A stretch of 64,000 nucleotides of DNA from Candidatus Enterococcus moelleringii (GTDB taxonomy: Bacteria; Bacillota; Bacilli; Lactobacillales; Enterococcaceae). This document shows positions 44,616-53,087 of this stretch, in pieces. The position numbers and the translations under genes were made by a program. The first letter of the stretch is position 1. Every line of letters begins with the position of its first letter. The notes beneath the pieces were generated by a model. It was not told the origin of the DNA. It saw only the letters and a list, made by a program, of their open reading frames with translations, and made no database searches. The stretch covers positions 62,001 to 126,000 of the forward strand of contig NZ_JAFREM010000031.1 in assembly GCF_017377575.1 (NCBI RefSeq). The letters run 5' to 3'.

Positions 44616-45305
44616 TTACATAGATGCTTGGTCAACGTGGATCCCAGGACCAAATGTAGTAGTCACTGTGATGTTTTTGATGTATTGACCTTTAGCTGTT
44701 GAAGGCTTAGCTTTTACTAAAGTATCATTGATTGTTTTGAAGTTTTCGATTAACTTCGCATCGTCAAATGAAACTTTTCCAATTGGTGCATGGATGTTTC
44801 CAGCTTTGTCTACACGGTAAGTTACTTTACCAGCTTTTACTTCTTCAATCGCTTTAGTAACGTCCATAGTAACAGTACCTGTTTTAGGGTTTGGCATTAA
44901 GCCTTTAGGTCCTAATACACGTCCTAATTTACCAACAGTAGCCATCATATCTGGTGTTGCAACAACAACGTCAAAGTCGAACCATCCGCCTTGGATTTTT
45001 TGTACCAAGTCGTCGTCACCGACAAAATCAGCGCCAGCTGCTTCTGCTTCTTTAGCTTTTTCGCCTTTAGCGAATACTAAAACAGATTGTGTTTTACCAG
45101 TTCCGTTTGGCAGTACAACTGCTCCACGGATTTGTTGGTCTGCTTTTTTAGGGTCAACGCTTAATTTGTATGCTACTTCAACAGTTGCATCGAATTTTGC
45201 GATATTTGTTTCTTTAGCCAAAGCTACTGCTTCTTCTACAGAATATGCTTTTGAGCTGTCAACTTTTTTTAATGCTTCTTGCATTTTTTTGGTTTTTTTA
45301 GCCAT
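44616..45305 (-). CDS. rplA: 50S ribosomal protein L1
   Basis: rRNA-binding protein of the E-site stalk and a translational repressor in many bacteria. The 229-residue protein shows [35 protein letters not shown] near 130 and [14 protein letters not shown]. It follows rplK after 93 nt. Confidence 0.98.
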   Translation of the reverse strand: MAKKTKKMQEALKKVDSSKAYSVEEAVALAKETNIAKFDATVEVAYKLSVDPKKADQQIRGAVVLPNGTGKTQSVLVFAKGEKAKEAEAAGADFVGDDDLVQKIQGGWFDFDVVVATPDMMATVGKLGRVLGPKGLMPNPKTGTVTMDVTKAIEEVKAGKVTYRVDKAGNIHAPIGKVSFDDAKLIENFKTINDTLVKAKPSTAKGQYIKNITVTTTFGPGIHVDQASM

Positions 45306-45398
45306 TTTGTTTCCTCCTTATGTGGTTATAACGGTAGAACCTCCCACGTGTTTTGATCTTTCAATCAAGAGACGACTGAGAAGCTGTAGGTTCAGGAA
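45306..45398 (-). promoter_or_regulatory. Leader between rplK and rplA with GTGGGAGG motif
   Basis: On the minus strand GAACCTAC near 45390 can pair with GTGGGAGGTTC near 45330-45345 in part (GAACCT with AGGTTC). The GTGGGAGG motif also occurs upstream of rplK. It could be an L1 or other ribosomal protein contact site; not proven. Confidence 0.4.
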
Positions 45399-45821
45399 TT
45401 AATCGACAGTAATTCCCATGCTTCTTGCAGTTCCTTCAACCATGCGCATTGCTGCTTCTACATCAGCTGCGTTTAGGTCTTCCATCTTCAACTCAGCGAT
45501 TTCTTTTACTTGGTCGCGAGTAACTTTTGCAACTTTTGTTTTGTTTGGTTCGCCTGAACCTTTTTCAACGTTTGCTGCTTTTTTCAATAATACAGCAGCT
45601 GGTGGTGTTTTTGTAACGAAAGTGAATGAACGATCTTCGTATACAGAGATCACTACTGGAATGATCAAACCTGCTTGATCAGCGGTACGGGCATTAAATT
45701 CTTTTGTAAAGCCCATGATGTTGATACCGGCTTGACCTAGTGCAGGACCTACTGGGGGAGCTGGTGTTGCTTTCCCTGCAGGAATTTGCAATTTAACTAG
45801 TTTTTCTACTTTTTTTGCCAC
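45399..45821 (-). CDS. rplK: 50S ribosomal protein L11
   Basis: GTPase-centre protein and activator of RelA. The 140-residue protein starts with a GTG behind AAGGAGG and shows [32 protein letters not shown] and the C-terminal RSMGITVD. It is the first gene of the rplK-rplA unit. Confidence 0.98.
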   Translation of the reverse strand: MAKKVEKLVKLQIPAGKATPAPPVGPALGQAGINIMGFTKEFNARTADQAGLIIPVVISVYEDRSFTFVTKTPPAAVLLKKAANVEKGSGEPNKTKVAKVTRDQVKEIAELKMEDLNAADVEAAMRMVEGTARSMGITVD

Positions 45822-45835
45822 GAGACATACCTCCT

Positions 45836-45941
45836 TGAGTCCGTGATGTGGTTAATTGGAGATAAAGATTTCTCCTCCCACTTGGTACAGCGTGCAAAAG
45901 GCACACTAGAGTATGATAGCAAACTCCTCGCATAATTTCAA
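45836..45941 (-). promoter_or_regulatory. Promoter and structured leader of rplKA
   Basis: On the minus strand TTGAAA (45941-45936), 17 nt and TATCAT (45918-45913) form a good promoter. The transcript begins with GTGTGC, TTTT, GCACGC (hairpin) and then CAAGTGGGAGGAGA and a GGAGA/TCTCC stem. The rest of the gap up to sdaAB holds a TATAAT near 46053 that may serve sdaAB. Confidence 0.7.
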
Positions 45942-46107
45942 GAACTTTTCAATTTTCAGACAATAAATATTTTCTTCACAAACACTTCCTATACGATTAG
46001 AATAACAGAATAAAATGCTAATTTACCTATGTACCGGGCCTCTTTGTGTTAAACTATAATCGAATTGGTAACGAATTTATAGTAGACAATCAAGGAGGTT
46101 TTAAATA

Positions 46108-46779
46108 ATGGAAAACTTAAAGTATCGTAGCGTTTTTGATATCATCGGCCCTGTTATGGTCGGACCCAGCAGTTCACATACCGCAGGTGCTGCACGAATT
46201 GGCAAAGTCAGTCGCATGATCTTTGGCGAAAAACCAGATTCAGTTGAAATTGATCTGTACGAATCATTTGCTAAGACCTATCGCGGACACGGGACTGATA
46301 TTGCCTTAGTCGGTGGACTTTTAGGAATGAATCCAGATGATCCTCGCCTATCTGAATCCTTGAAGCTGGCTCATGAAGAAGGCATTGAAGTCTTGTTTGT
46401 TCCAAAAAAAGAAAAAGCCAAGCACCCAAATTTGGTGACTATGCATTTGAAAAAAGGTAAATACAAAATGTCAGTAACGGGGATATCCATTGGCGGCGGC
46501 AATATTCAAATATCGGAATTGGACGGCTTCAGTATTTCCTTATCCATGGGAACACCTACCTTTATTGTTGTCCATGAGGATGTACGCGGTTTATTAGCCC
46601 AAGTCTCAGCAGTAATTTCAGACGCGGGAATTAATATAGGTACCGTGACTATGACCCGCCAGAAAAAAGGCGACAACGGTATTTTAGTCTTGGAGGTTGA
46701 CGACAAACCTTCCGATAACTCCACCAAAGAAAAACTACGCTCGCTGGATCATGTATTTGGTGTGACCTATTTTGATTAA
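46108..46779 (+). CDS. sdaAB: L-serine dehydratase, iron-sulfur-dependent, beta subunit
   Basis: One half of the Fe-S enzyme that deaminates serine to pyruvate. The 223-residue protein has GPVMVGPSSSHTAGAARIGK at the start, ESFAKTYRGHGTDIALVGGL, and a C-terminal ACT domain (HEDVRGLLAQVSAVISDAGI). It is followed by sdaAA after 63 nt. Confidence 0.97.
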   Translation: MENLKYRSVFDIIGPVMVGPSSSHTAGAARIGKVSRMIFGEKPDSVEIDLYESFAKTYRGHGTDIALVGGLLGMNPDDPRLSESLKLAHEEGIEVLFVPKKEKAKHPNLVTMHLKKGKYKMSVTGISIGGGNIQISELDGFSISLSMGTPTFIVVHEDVRGLLAQVSAVISDAGINIGTVTMTRQKKGDNGILVLEVDDKPSDNSTKEKLRSLDHVFGVTYFD

Positions 46780-46842
46780 GGATAAAACGATTAGAAAATT
46801 TTGAAAAGAAAACGGCAGTTTAGATTATAAGGAGGCAAGAAT

Positions 46843-47733
46843 ATGTTTCTTTCGATAAAAGAATTGGTAGAACAAGCACAAAGCTATCCTACGATAGGTG
46901 AATTAATGATTGCAACAGAACAAGAACTTACTGGCCGCAGTCGTGAAGAAATTATTGAACTGATGGAACGTAACTTGGAAGTCATGGCTGATTCCATTGA
47001 TGAAGGAATTGCTGGTGTAAAATCTGTGACTGGAATTACCGGCGGTGACGCTAAACGGTTGAATGAGTATCTCGATTCGGGTAATTTCCTAAGCGGCGAC
47101 ACGATTTTACGGGCAGTCCGCAACGCAGTGGCCGTAAACGAAGTTAATGCTAAGATGGGCCTAATTTGCGCGACGCCTACTGCTGGTAGCGCCGGTGTCG
47201 TAGCGGGCGTACTGATGGCCGCCCGGGAAAAATTGAATCTGACTCATGAAGAGCAATTAGACTTTCTGTTTACAGCTGGTGCCTTTGGCTTAGTCATCGC
47301 TAACAGTGCCTCTATTTCAGGTGCTGAAGGCGGCTGTCAAGCCGAGGTTGGTTCAGCCAGTGCAATGGCGGCGGCAGCCTTAGTCGCAGCCAACGGCGGA
47401 ACACCGCAAATGGCGGCTGAAGCAGTTGCCATTACTTTAAAGAATGTGATGGGCTTGATTTGTGATCCAGTAGCTGGATTGGTTGAAGTCCCTTGTGTAA
47501 AACGCAATGCCATGGGGTCTTCCCAGGCATTCATCTCAGCCGATATGGCTTTAGCCGGTATCCGCAGCGTAATTCCGCCTGATGAAGTGATTGAAGCAAT
47601 GTACAAAGTTGGTCGGGCAATGCCTTCCATTTTCAAGGAAACCGCTGAAGGCGGCGTAGCAACTACACCGACAGGTTTGCGTTTAAGTAAAGAAGTTTAT
47701 GGCGAGACTCCTGCTGAAGAACAGCCTGTATAA
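46843..47733 (+). CDS. sdaAA: L-serine dehydratase, iron-sulfur-dependent, alpha subunit
   Basis: Holds the 4Fe-4S cluster. The 296-residue protein shows GLICATPTAGSAGVVAGVL, GAEGGCQAEVGSASAMAAA and GLICDPVAGLVEVPCVKRNA; the Cys in the last two blocks are the cluster ligands of the family. It forms a two-gene operon with sdaAB and ends at a strong hairpin. Confidence 0.97.
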   Translation: MFLSIKELVEQAQSYPTIGELMIATEQELTGRSREEIIELMERNLEVMADSIDEGIAGVKSVTGITGGDAKRLNEYLDSGNFLSGDTILRAVRNAVAVNEVNAKMGLICATPTAGSAGVVAGVLMAAREKLNLTHEEQLDFLFTAGAFGLVIANSASISGAEGGCQAEVGSASAMAAAALVAANGGTPQMAAEAVAITLKNVMGLICDPVAGLVEVPCVKRNAMGSSQAFISADMALAGIRSVIPPDEVIEAMYKVGRAMPSIFKETAEGGVATTPTGLRLSKEVYGETPAEEQPV

Positions 47734-47737
47734 ATAA

Positions 47738-47784
47738 AAAATGAACCGTTGATCGGCTTAATCGCCTGCATCAACGGTTCATTT
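47738..47784. terminator. Bidirectional terminator between sdaAA and the lactate oxidase
   Basis: AAATGAACCGTTGAT pairs with ATCAACGGTTCATTT over a 16-nt loop; A and T tracts flank it. Confidence 0.93.
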
Positions 47785-47789
47785 ACTTT

Positions 47790-48887
47790 TTACATTAGTT
47801 TCGTATTTTTCACTTCATCAATTGTTCGAGTCCCCGCTAATTGCATAGTAATCGACAATTCTTTGTTTAAGTGATCAAACACAGAAGTAACCCCTTCGGC
47901 TCCGCCAAGATTTAATCCATAAATCACTGGACGGCCAATTGCTACTAAATCTGCGCCGCTGGCTAAAGCTTTAAAGACATGTTCTCCCCGACGTACACCA
48001 CTATCAAATACGATTGGCACACGTTTGTTTACTACACCGGCAATTAATGGCAATACATCAAAGGATGCAGGCCCGCCATCTAATTGACGACCCCCGTGAT
48101 TAGAAATCCAAATACCATCTGCTCCGGCACTAATAGCGACTTCCGCATCTTCAGGGGATTGAATTCCTTTTACAAAAACTGGCAAGTTCGTCAGATCTTT
48201 GATTTTCTTAATATCTTCAGGCACTAATCCTTGTTTTGCTGCAGCGTAAATTTCAGCAATCCCTTTGCCTTCACCGTCGCCGGCAGCGTCTTTTTCACTA
48301 TAAGCTGCCAAGTTAGGCATTGGTAGTGGGAATTCGAAGTGATTAATAATATCTTCTTCACGATATCCGCCTAAGGTAGAATCAGCGGTCAAGATGATCG
48401 CTTTGGCACCCGACTTAACGGCCTTTTCTAGAATAAATTCATTAAAGCCGTCATCTTTACTCATATATAATTGGAAAAATTGCGGCGCATTTGGTGCTGC
48501 GGCCGCTGCATCTTCAATTGTTGTATTGGCATAAGTACTAATGGAGAAAATAGACCCAGCAGCAGCTACCCCTTTGGCAGTGTCTGATTCACCTTTTTCA
48601 TGTGCCAAACCTTGAGCAGCTGAAGGAGCTTGAATGATTGGTGTCTTCAAGTCAATATCCCAAAGCTTGGTACTTAAATCAGCATGGTCAATTCCACGTA
48701 ATACTCTTGGCATAATTGATTTTTTATTGAAAGAAGCAGTGTTTTCTTTCATTGTCCATTCATCTTCGGACCCGCCGCGAATATAGCCGAACGCACCTTT
48801 ATCCATACGTTCTTTTACTCGAGCCTCTAATGAAGCGATATTAACAATCTCGATTGGATGTTCTTCGTTGCTTGCTTGATAAGTCAT
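47790..48887 (-). CDS. FMN-dependent alpha-hydroxy acid oxidase, lactate oxidase type
   Basis: A 365-residue flavoenzyme of the L-lactate oxidase/glycolate oxidase family that would turn L-lactate and O2 into pyruvate and H2O2. Seen: FGYIRGGSEDEWTM with the substrate Tyr near 34, QAPSAAQGLAHEKGE, TADSTLGGYREED, FVKGIQSPEDAE and the catalytic His-Arg SNHGGRQLDG near 240, then FDSGVRRGEHVFKALASGA. It is close to the Aerococcus enzyme. ATG 48887 has AGAAGG seven nt upstream; upstream in-frame codons carry no site. It ends at the sda terminator. Confidence 0.88.
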   Translation of the reverse strand: MTYQASNEEHPIEIVNIASLEARVKERMDKGAFGYIRGGSEDEWTMKENTASFNKKSIMPRVLRGIDHADLSTKLWDIDLKTPIIQAPSAAQGLAHEKGESDTAKGVAAAGSIFSISTYANTTIEDAAAAAPNAPQFFQLYMSKDDGFNEFILEKAVKSGAKAIILTADSTLGGYREEDIINHFEFPLPMPNLAAYSEKDAAGDGEGKGIAEIYAAAKQGLVPEDIKKIKDLTNLPVFVKGIQSPEDAEVAISAGADGIWISNHGGRQLDGGPASFDVLPLIAGVVNKRVPIVFDSGVRRGEHVFKALASGADLVAIGRPVIYGLNLGGAEGVTSVFDHLNKELSITMQLAGTRTIDEVKNTKLM

Positions 48888-48916
48888 CGTAAGACCTTCT
48901 TTCTTTTTAGTACGAC

Positions 48917-48945
48917 AACATACTACTACTCTTACAAAATGTAAG
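48917..48945 (-). promoter_or_regulatory. Promoter of the lactate oxidase gene with overlapping palindrome
   Basis: TTACAT (48944-48939), 16 nt and TATGTT (48922-48917) on the minus strand. CTTACAAAATGTAAG (48931-48945) is a 15-bp perfect inverted repeat (6-bp arms) over the -35, a likely operator. Confidence 0.6.
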
Positions 48946-48969
48946 CAAACATTTTTACTCGAAGACGAA

Positions 48970-49065
48970 TTAATCCAAAATAATATCCACCGTTTCTTCC
49001 GGCGACAGCTCCCCATTAGCAATTTTCAAATAAGGACACTTGGGGAACTTTTTAATCCCCCCTCC
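48970..49065 (-). pseudogene. Possible C-terminal remnant of a lost gene
   Basis: On the minus strand a frame without start codes 31 residues ending in LKIANGELSPEETVDIILD and a stop. The pattern looks like the acidic C-terminal helix of small P-loop kinases or AAA proteins, but this is weak. An in-frame TAA at 49068-49066 cuts it off upstream. It is not a likely working gene. Confidence 0.35.
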
Positions 49066-49113
49066 TTACCATACAATCGCTGCTTTGATAGTTAGCCATC
49101 AAAGCAAATAAAC

Positions 49114-49983
49114 TCATTTTCTCGGCTCCCACAACTCCTCAGCAATTTTTTTATCCACCGCCAAGTTCTCATGTAATTGACTATGTTGAGCCTTTGGTCC
49201 TGTGTACACTTGTTGCTCTACAGGGATGCTGTTTTCCTTTAATAAAGAATAAACGGAAAGTGCACTAGTTGTCGGAACAGTTTCATCATTCAAAGTAGTC
49301 TCATTCAACTTACCAGCTAGTAGAAGTATCGATAAATTCTCAGGTATATTAGAGACACCGTTCTGATAATCCATATACCGACTAGCTTTCTGCGTCGGAC
49401 CACTTTCCAGCAGATTTTCTACGGTTTGTTCATCCGAGGTGTCAACAAGATCATTGAAGGGTGAGCCAATTGCAATCAGTTTAACCACTTTGGCAGCATC
49501 CTCGGGTTCTCCATAAGTGGTCAAGTAGCGCAAAGAGCTGACTCCGCCCATCGAATGACCCACGATGTTAGTTTGATCTACTCCTTGATTTTTCAAATAC
49601 TTCAGCACCGTATAAATCCAATCTGTTTGGTTCCATTCATTATTGGTATTGTCAGCGAACAATACTTGAACCATCGGATTACTATTTGAGTGACTGAAAC
49701 TACCATCCACTTGCAGCGTTCCGTCTGCTTGAACGGTAATAACTAATTCCTTTTTTGCCAATTGCTGACCTTCAAAGCGACTAATCATCCCGCCAAAGGA
49801 ATTGACTGTACCGCTATAACCATGAATAAATAAAGTTGGGGTTGCAGTCTTTTTTAAAGTTTCAGTTGAAATAGTCGTTTGTTCACCTCTGCTGGATACC
49901 GTAGTTTGTCTATCATTCCGTTGGCATCCGCTAATTAAAAGCAGTCCAATTATCAATATAACTCCAGCAATAAATTTCTTCAT
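49114..49983 (-). CDS. DUF915 family alpha/beta-hydrolase lipoprotein
   Basis: A 289-residue secreted hydrolase with a lipobox LLLISGC (Cys20). The fold signatures are TPTLFIHGYSGTVNSFGGMI (oxyanion region) and the nucleophile elbow IVGHSMGGVSSLRYL with Ser near 144. DUF915 proteins are esterase-like; substrate unknown. ATG 49983 follows GGTGGGATAGG; a longer start upstream overlaps the nusG terminator. It lies alone between two hairpins. Confidence 0.88.
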   Translation of the reverse strand: MKKFIAGVILIIGLLLISGCQRNDRQTTVSSRGEQTTISTETLKKTATPTLFIHGYSGTVNSFGGMISRFEGQQLAKKELVITVQADGTLQVDGSFSHSNSNPMVQVLFADNTNNEWNQTDWIYTVLKYLKNQGVDQTNIVGHSMGGVSSLRYLTTYGEPEDAAKVVKLIAIGSPFNDLVDTSDEQTVENLLESGPTQKASRYMDYQNGVSNIPENLSILLLAGKLNETTLNDETVPTTSALSVYSLLKENSIPVEQQVYTGPKAQHSQLHENLAVDKKIAEELWEPRK

Positions 49984-49998
49984 CCTATCCCACCTATC

Positions 49999-50027
49999 AA
50001 AAAAAGCCAAGGCAAAATGCCTCAGCT
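49999..50027 (-). terminator. Terminator after nusG
   Basis: AGCTGAGGC and GCCTTGGCT form a stem (one mismatch) over five nt, followed by seven T on the minus strand. Confidence 0.88.
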
Positions 50028-50031
50028 GGTT

Positions 50032-50574
50032 TTAAATCTTGTCAATTTGATCGAAATCTAATTCCGTACTTGTTTCACGGCCAAACATATCAATGTTGGC
50101 TTTAACTTTTTCACGCTCTTCGTCAATTTCAGTAACAACACCCTCAAGGCCAGCAAAAGCCCCCTCGATGATCTTCACTGTTTCGCCAAGACCAACTTTT
50201 AATTCATGTTGACGCGTGCTCATACCTAATGAACGTAAAATGTGATTAATTTCTTCCGGCATCAATGGTGCAGGCTTACTTCCAGCCCCGTGAGAACCAA
50301 CAAAGCCTGTTACGCCTGGTGTATTACGAACGACGTACCAAGAATCATCTGTCATCACCATCTCTACTAGGACATAACCTGGGAAAGTTTTGTGAACGAT
50401 CTCTTTTTCTTTACCGTTCTTGATTTCTTTTTCTTTTTCTTCCGGAACAACCACGCGGAAAATAAAGTCTTCCATTCCCATACTTTGTGCTCTAGATTCA
50501 ATGTTTGCTTTTACCTTGTTTTCATAGCCGGAATACGTATGCAGTACATACCACTGTTTCTCAAAAGATTCCAT
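50032..50574 (-). CDS. nusG: Transcription termination/antitermination factor NusG
   Basis: RNA polymerase-bound factor that couples transcription with translation. The 180-residue protein begins ESFEKQWYVLHTYSGYENKV, with FPGYVLVEM and GVTGFVGS in the NGN domain and a KOW motif GETVKIIEGAFAGLEGVV near 130. The ATG at 50574 gives the usual family start; the ribosome site is weak (GGGGAG 13 nt upstream). A terminator-like hairpin stands between it and secE. Confidence 0.97.
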   Translation of the reverse strand: MESFEKQWYVLHTYSGYENKVKANIESRAQSMGMEDFIFRVVVPEEKEKEIKNGKEKEIVHKTFPGYVLVEMVMTDDSWYVVRNTPGVTGFVGSHGAGSKPAPLMPEEINHILRSLGMSTRQHELKVGLGETVKIIEGAFAGLEGVVTEIDEEREKVKANIDMFGRETSTELDFDQIDKI

Positions 50575-50604
50575 TTTTGTCCATCGGCTCCCCGTTCTAA
50601 AATA

Positions 50605-50632
50605 AAAAAACCTCAGATACCTAAGGTTTTTT
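50605..50632 (-). terminator. Terminator-like hairpin between secE and nusG
   Basis: On the minus strand AAACCTTAG, GTAT, CTGAGGTTT form a stem followed by TTTTA. It could end the rpmG-secE transcript or act as an attenuator in front of nusG. Confidence 0.7.
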
Positions 50633-50670
50633 CTCAAAGACAGTATAGCATGCTTTTTTAAACTTGGCTA

Positions 50671-50841
50671 CTAGCGAATGACTAAATTAATCAATGCTTG
50701 AATCGCTGTATCCATAATGAAAAACATAGCAGCGAATAAAATTGCTGTTTCAATGACTACTAATGAGTCATGACGCAACTGTTTTTTTGACGGCCAAGTA
50801 ACCAACTTCATCTCTTCTCTGACACCACGTAAAAACTTCAC
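50671..50841 (-). CDS. secE: Preprotein translocase subunit SecE
   Basis: A 56-residue protein, too short for the usual ORF cut-off. GTG start behind AGGAGG. It has VREEMKLVTWPSKKQLRHD and one membrane span (VVIETAILFAAMFFIMDTAI), the short Gram-positive form of SecE. It sits between rpmG and nusG, as in most Firmicutes. Confidence 0.95.
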   Translation of the reverse strand: MKFLRGVREEMKLVTWPSKKQLRHDSLVVIETAILFAAMFFIMDTAIQALINLVIR

Positions 50842-50852
50842 CAATTTTCCTC

Positions 50853-51005
50853 CTATTTTGTTTCCTTATGCAGCGTATATTTACCACAATGTTTGCAAAA
50901 CTTATTAATTTCTAAACGCTCTCCGCGTTTGCCTTCACTGACAGACTTGCTGTAGTTTCTAGAACCACATACTGTACAGGCTAGAGCCGCTTTCTTCGTA
51001 GCCAT
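50853..51005 (-). CDS. rpmG: 50S ribosomal protein L33
   Basis: A 50-residue protein starting at 51005 behind [25 protein letters not shown] and [11 protein letters not shown] give two CxxC zinc pairs, the zinc form of L33. It precedes secE by 11 nt. Confidence 0.95.
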   Translation of the reverse strand: MATKKAALACTVCGSRNYSKSVSEGKRGERLEINKFCKHCGKYTLHKETK

Positions 51006-51146
51006 AGCGAACCTCCTTACAAAAACTCACATCGTAACATTATCATCTAAACCCATTTCTGTCAATCGAACAAAAATTAATTACCTTTATGAGAAGGAAT
51101 ATGATAGTATAATGAAAGAACGAATCGATTATTGGAGGGCGTTTTA

Positions 51147-51785
51147 ATGTTATTAGAAAGTCTAGTTTATCCCAAGAAGGATTTAACTACGATTACAGAA
51201 TCGGCGACACTGCAAGAAGCTTTAGACATCTTGGAAGAAACCGGTTATCGTTGTGTTCCGATTCTAGATGAAAGCAAACAAATCTTTCGGGGAAACATCT
51301 ACAAAATGCACATTTATCGCCATAAAGCCAATGGCGGAGATTTACACTTGCCTGTTACACATCTATTAAAAAATGCAACCAAGTTTATTTCCATTAATAC
51401 TTCTTTTTTCAAAATTTTCTTCACGATTAAAGAGTTGCCGTATATCACGGTGTTGGATGAAAACAATCATTTTTATGGCATTTTAACTCACAGCACATTG
51501 CTAAGCATGCTGTCACAATCTTGGAGTGTCAAAGCTGGAAGTTACGTTTTAACCATCGTATCTTCAGGCAAAAAAGGCGAATTAGCCGTGATGACCAAAA
51601 TTATTTCAAAATTCTCCAGCATTGCCAGCTGCATTACTCTAGACGTTGGTAAAGATTTGCAAGGGCGAAGAACCTTGATTACTTTGCCGAACGGGGTAGA
51701 CGAACAAAAACTTGCGGCCATTGTTGAACATCTGGAACGCAAAAATTTCGAAGTAAGAGAAGTTGAAACACTAAGCTTGCATTAA
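51147..51785 (+). CDS. cbpA: CBS-domain c-di-AMP-binding protein CbpA type
   Basis: A 212-residue protein with two CBS motifs in the first 130 residues (LDILEETGYRCVPILDESKQ and KELPYITVLDENNHFYGILTH) and an ACT-like C-terminal domain (SYVLTIVSSGKKGELAVMTK). The CBS-ACT order fits CbpA of listeriae, which binds c-di-AMP. The target is unknown. ATG 51147 has GGAGGG upstream. It is divergent from rpmG. Confidence 0.8.
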   Translation: MLLESLVYPKKDLTTITESATLQEALDILEETGYRCVPILDESKQIFRGNIYKMHIYRHKANGGDLHLPVTHLLKNATKFISINTSFFKIFFTIKELPYITVLDENNHFYGILTHSTLLSMLSQSWSVKAGSYVLTIVSSGKKGELAVMTKIISKFSSIASCITLDVGKDLQGRRTLITLPNGVDEQKLAAIVEHLERKNFEVREVETLSLH

Positions 51786-51848
51786 TTAACAGAGGTACTG
51801 AGTATATTTCATATTCAGTACCTTTTTATTTAAGGAAAGGCGGGTATT

Positions 51849-52352
51849 ATGATGGAATGTACCCTTAGGGAATGGCGTTTAGAAGACGCTAAAGAATTGG
51901 CAGCTCTTCTGAACAATCAAAAAATTCAAGCAAATTTGCGAGATGGCCTGCCCTACCCTTATCGCAAGACGGATGCTGAGGAATTTATTTTGACCACTTT
52001 ACTTACCAATCGGGAACTTTCTTTAGCAATTGTGGTTGAAGATAGAGTCATTGGAAGTATCGGTGTCTTTCGCCAGGAGAATATTCATGTTCGCACGGCT
52101 GAAATCGGCTATTATCTTGGAGAGCCTTATTGGGGAAAAGGTTTGGGGACCGCTGCTTTGAAACAAATCTGCCAGTATATTTTTGAAACGACTGATATTG
52201 TTCGACTCTTCGCTGAACCATTTTCTGATAATATCAGCTCCTGCCGCATATTAGAAAAAGCTGGCTTCCAACTAGAAGGGTCTTTAAGAAAAAGTGTCTT
52301 TAAGAACGGCGAATTCAAGGATCAGCAAATGTATTCCTTAATTAAGGAATAA
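51849..52352 (+). CDS. GNAT family acetyltransferase (RimJ/RimL type)
   Basis: A 167-residue N-acetyltransferase with LREWRLEDAKELAALLNN at the start, the acetyl-CoA loop YYLGEPYWGKGLGTAALKQI near 90-110, and IVRLFAEPFSDNISSCRILEKAGF. It follows cbpA by 63 nt. Substrate unknown. Start 51849 or 51852. Confidence 0.88.
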   Translation: MMECTLREWRLEDAKELAALLNNQKIQANLRDGLPYPYRKTDAEEFILTTLLTNRELSLAIVVEDRVIGSIGVFRQENIHVRTAEIGYYLGEPYWGKGLGTAALKQICQYIFETTDIVRLFAEPFSDNISSCRILEKAGFQLEGSLRKSVFKNGEFKDQQMYSLIKE

Positions 52353-52359
52353 CTATACA

Positions 52360-52392
52360 AAAATCCCCCGGTCAAATCAGGCCGGGGGCAAT
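52360..52392. terminator. Terminator between the acetyltransferase and queT
   Basis: CCCCCGG and CCGGGGG form a strong stem over ten nt; T tract on the minus strand and A-rich flank on the plus. Confidence 0.9.
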
Positions 52393-52396
52393 CTCA

Positions 52397-52897
52397 CTAA
52401 AGTGTTTTGTTGAAATTCAGACGTTGATCCAAATAATACATCAGCGGTGCAGAAACAGTCATAATGATTGCTTCACTAACTGCCAACCAGCCATAAGTTA
52501 CCCAGAAAGGCAGTCCTGCTGTTAAATAAAGCATTGCTGCAATAAGTGCCATACTCACACTAAAAAATAAAGTATTCAATACTAGACGAACCTTCACATT
52601 CTTTACCTTATTTTGCAAAAGTGCTGTCAAGCTCAGGGCGATTAGTGTTTGAGCGCCACCAAAAACCACATCTAAGATTCCCATACCAAAAAGTGCGTTG
52701 TAGATAACCACTCCACCGAATACGCCCCATAAATACTTCCGGTTGAATACCACTAAATGATTCAAACTTTCAGAAATACGAAACTGAATGGGCCCAGAAG
52801 CAACTGGTGAAACTAAAATAGTCAAGGCTAAATACAAAGCCATCAAAATACCATTCGTTATCACAATGTTCATTCTTTTTTTCTCTGCTATATGCAA
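52397..52897 (-). CDS. queT: Queuosine precursor transporter QueT
   Basis: A 166-residue membrane protein with about five or six spans and SPVASGPIQFRISESLNHLVVF, a QueT signature. It imports preQ0 or preQ1. The start is best placed at a TTG at 52897, five nt behind AAGGGG; the TTG at 52918 would lie within the riboswitch. A preQ1-I riboswitch lies just upstream. Confidence 0.9.
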   Translation of the reverse strand: MHIAEKKRMNIVITNGILMALYLALTILVSPVASGPIQFRISESLNHLVVFNRKYLWGVFGGVVIYNALFGMGILDVVFGGAQTLIALSLTALLQNKVKNVKVRLVLNTLFFSVSMALIAAMLYLTAGLPFWVTYGWLAVSEAIIMTVSAPLMYYLDQRLNFNKTL

Positions 52898-52912
52898 TGT
52901 TTCCCCTTCTTT

Positions 52913-52953
52913 CTCCAAGTTTTGTTGACGCGGGATGGTTGATGAACCGCGGG
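52913..52953 (-). promoter_or_regulatory. preQ1-I riboswitch upstream of queT
   Basis: On the minus strand CGCGG, UUCAUCAACCA, UCCCGCG forms P1 and its loop, and the tail AACAAAACUUGG has the conserved A-rich and AACUNNG parts. This matches the preQ1 class I layout. The ribosome site follows a few nt later, so translational control is likely. Confidence 0.85.
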
Positions 52954-53087
52954 TAAATCCTGAACAATCATACTTTTTTTCTCAAAGTAAGTCAACTCTT
53001 CCATATAAAAAAATAAATTTGGCGCATAATGATGTTTCAATCGCAGAACGTCTGTTATAATTAGCTCCTGAAAGGAACGAACTGTCT

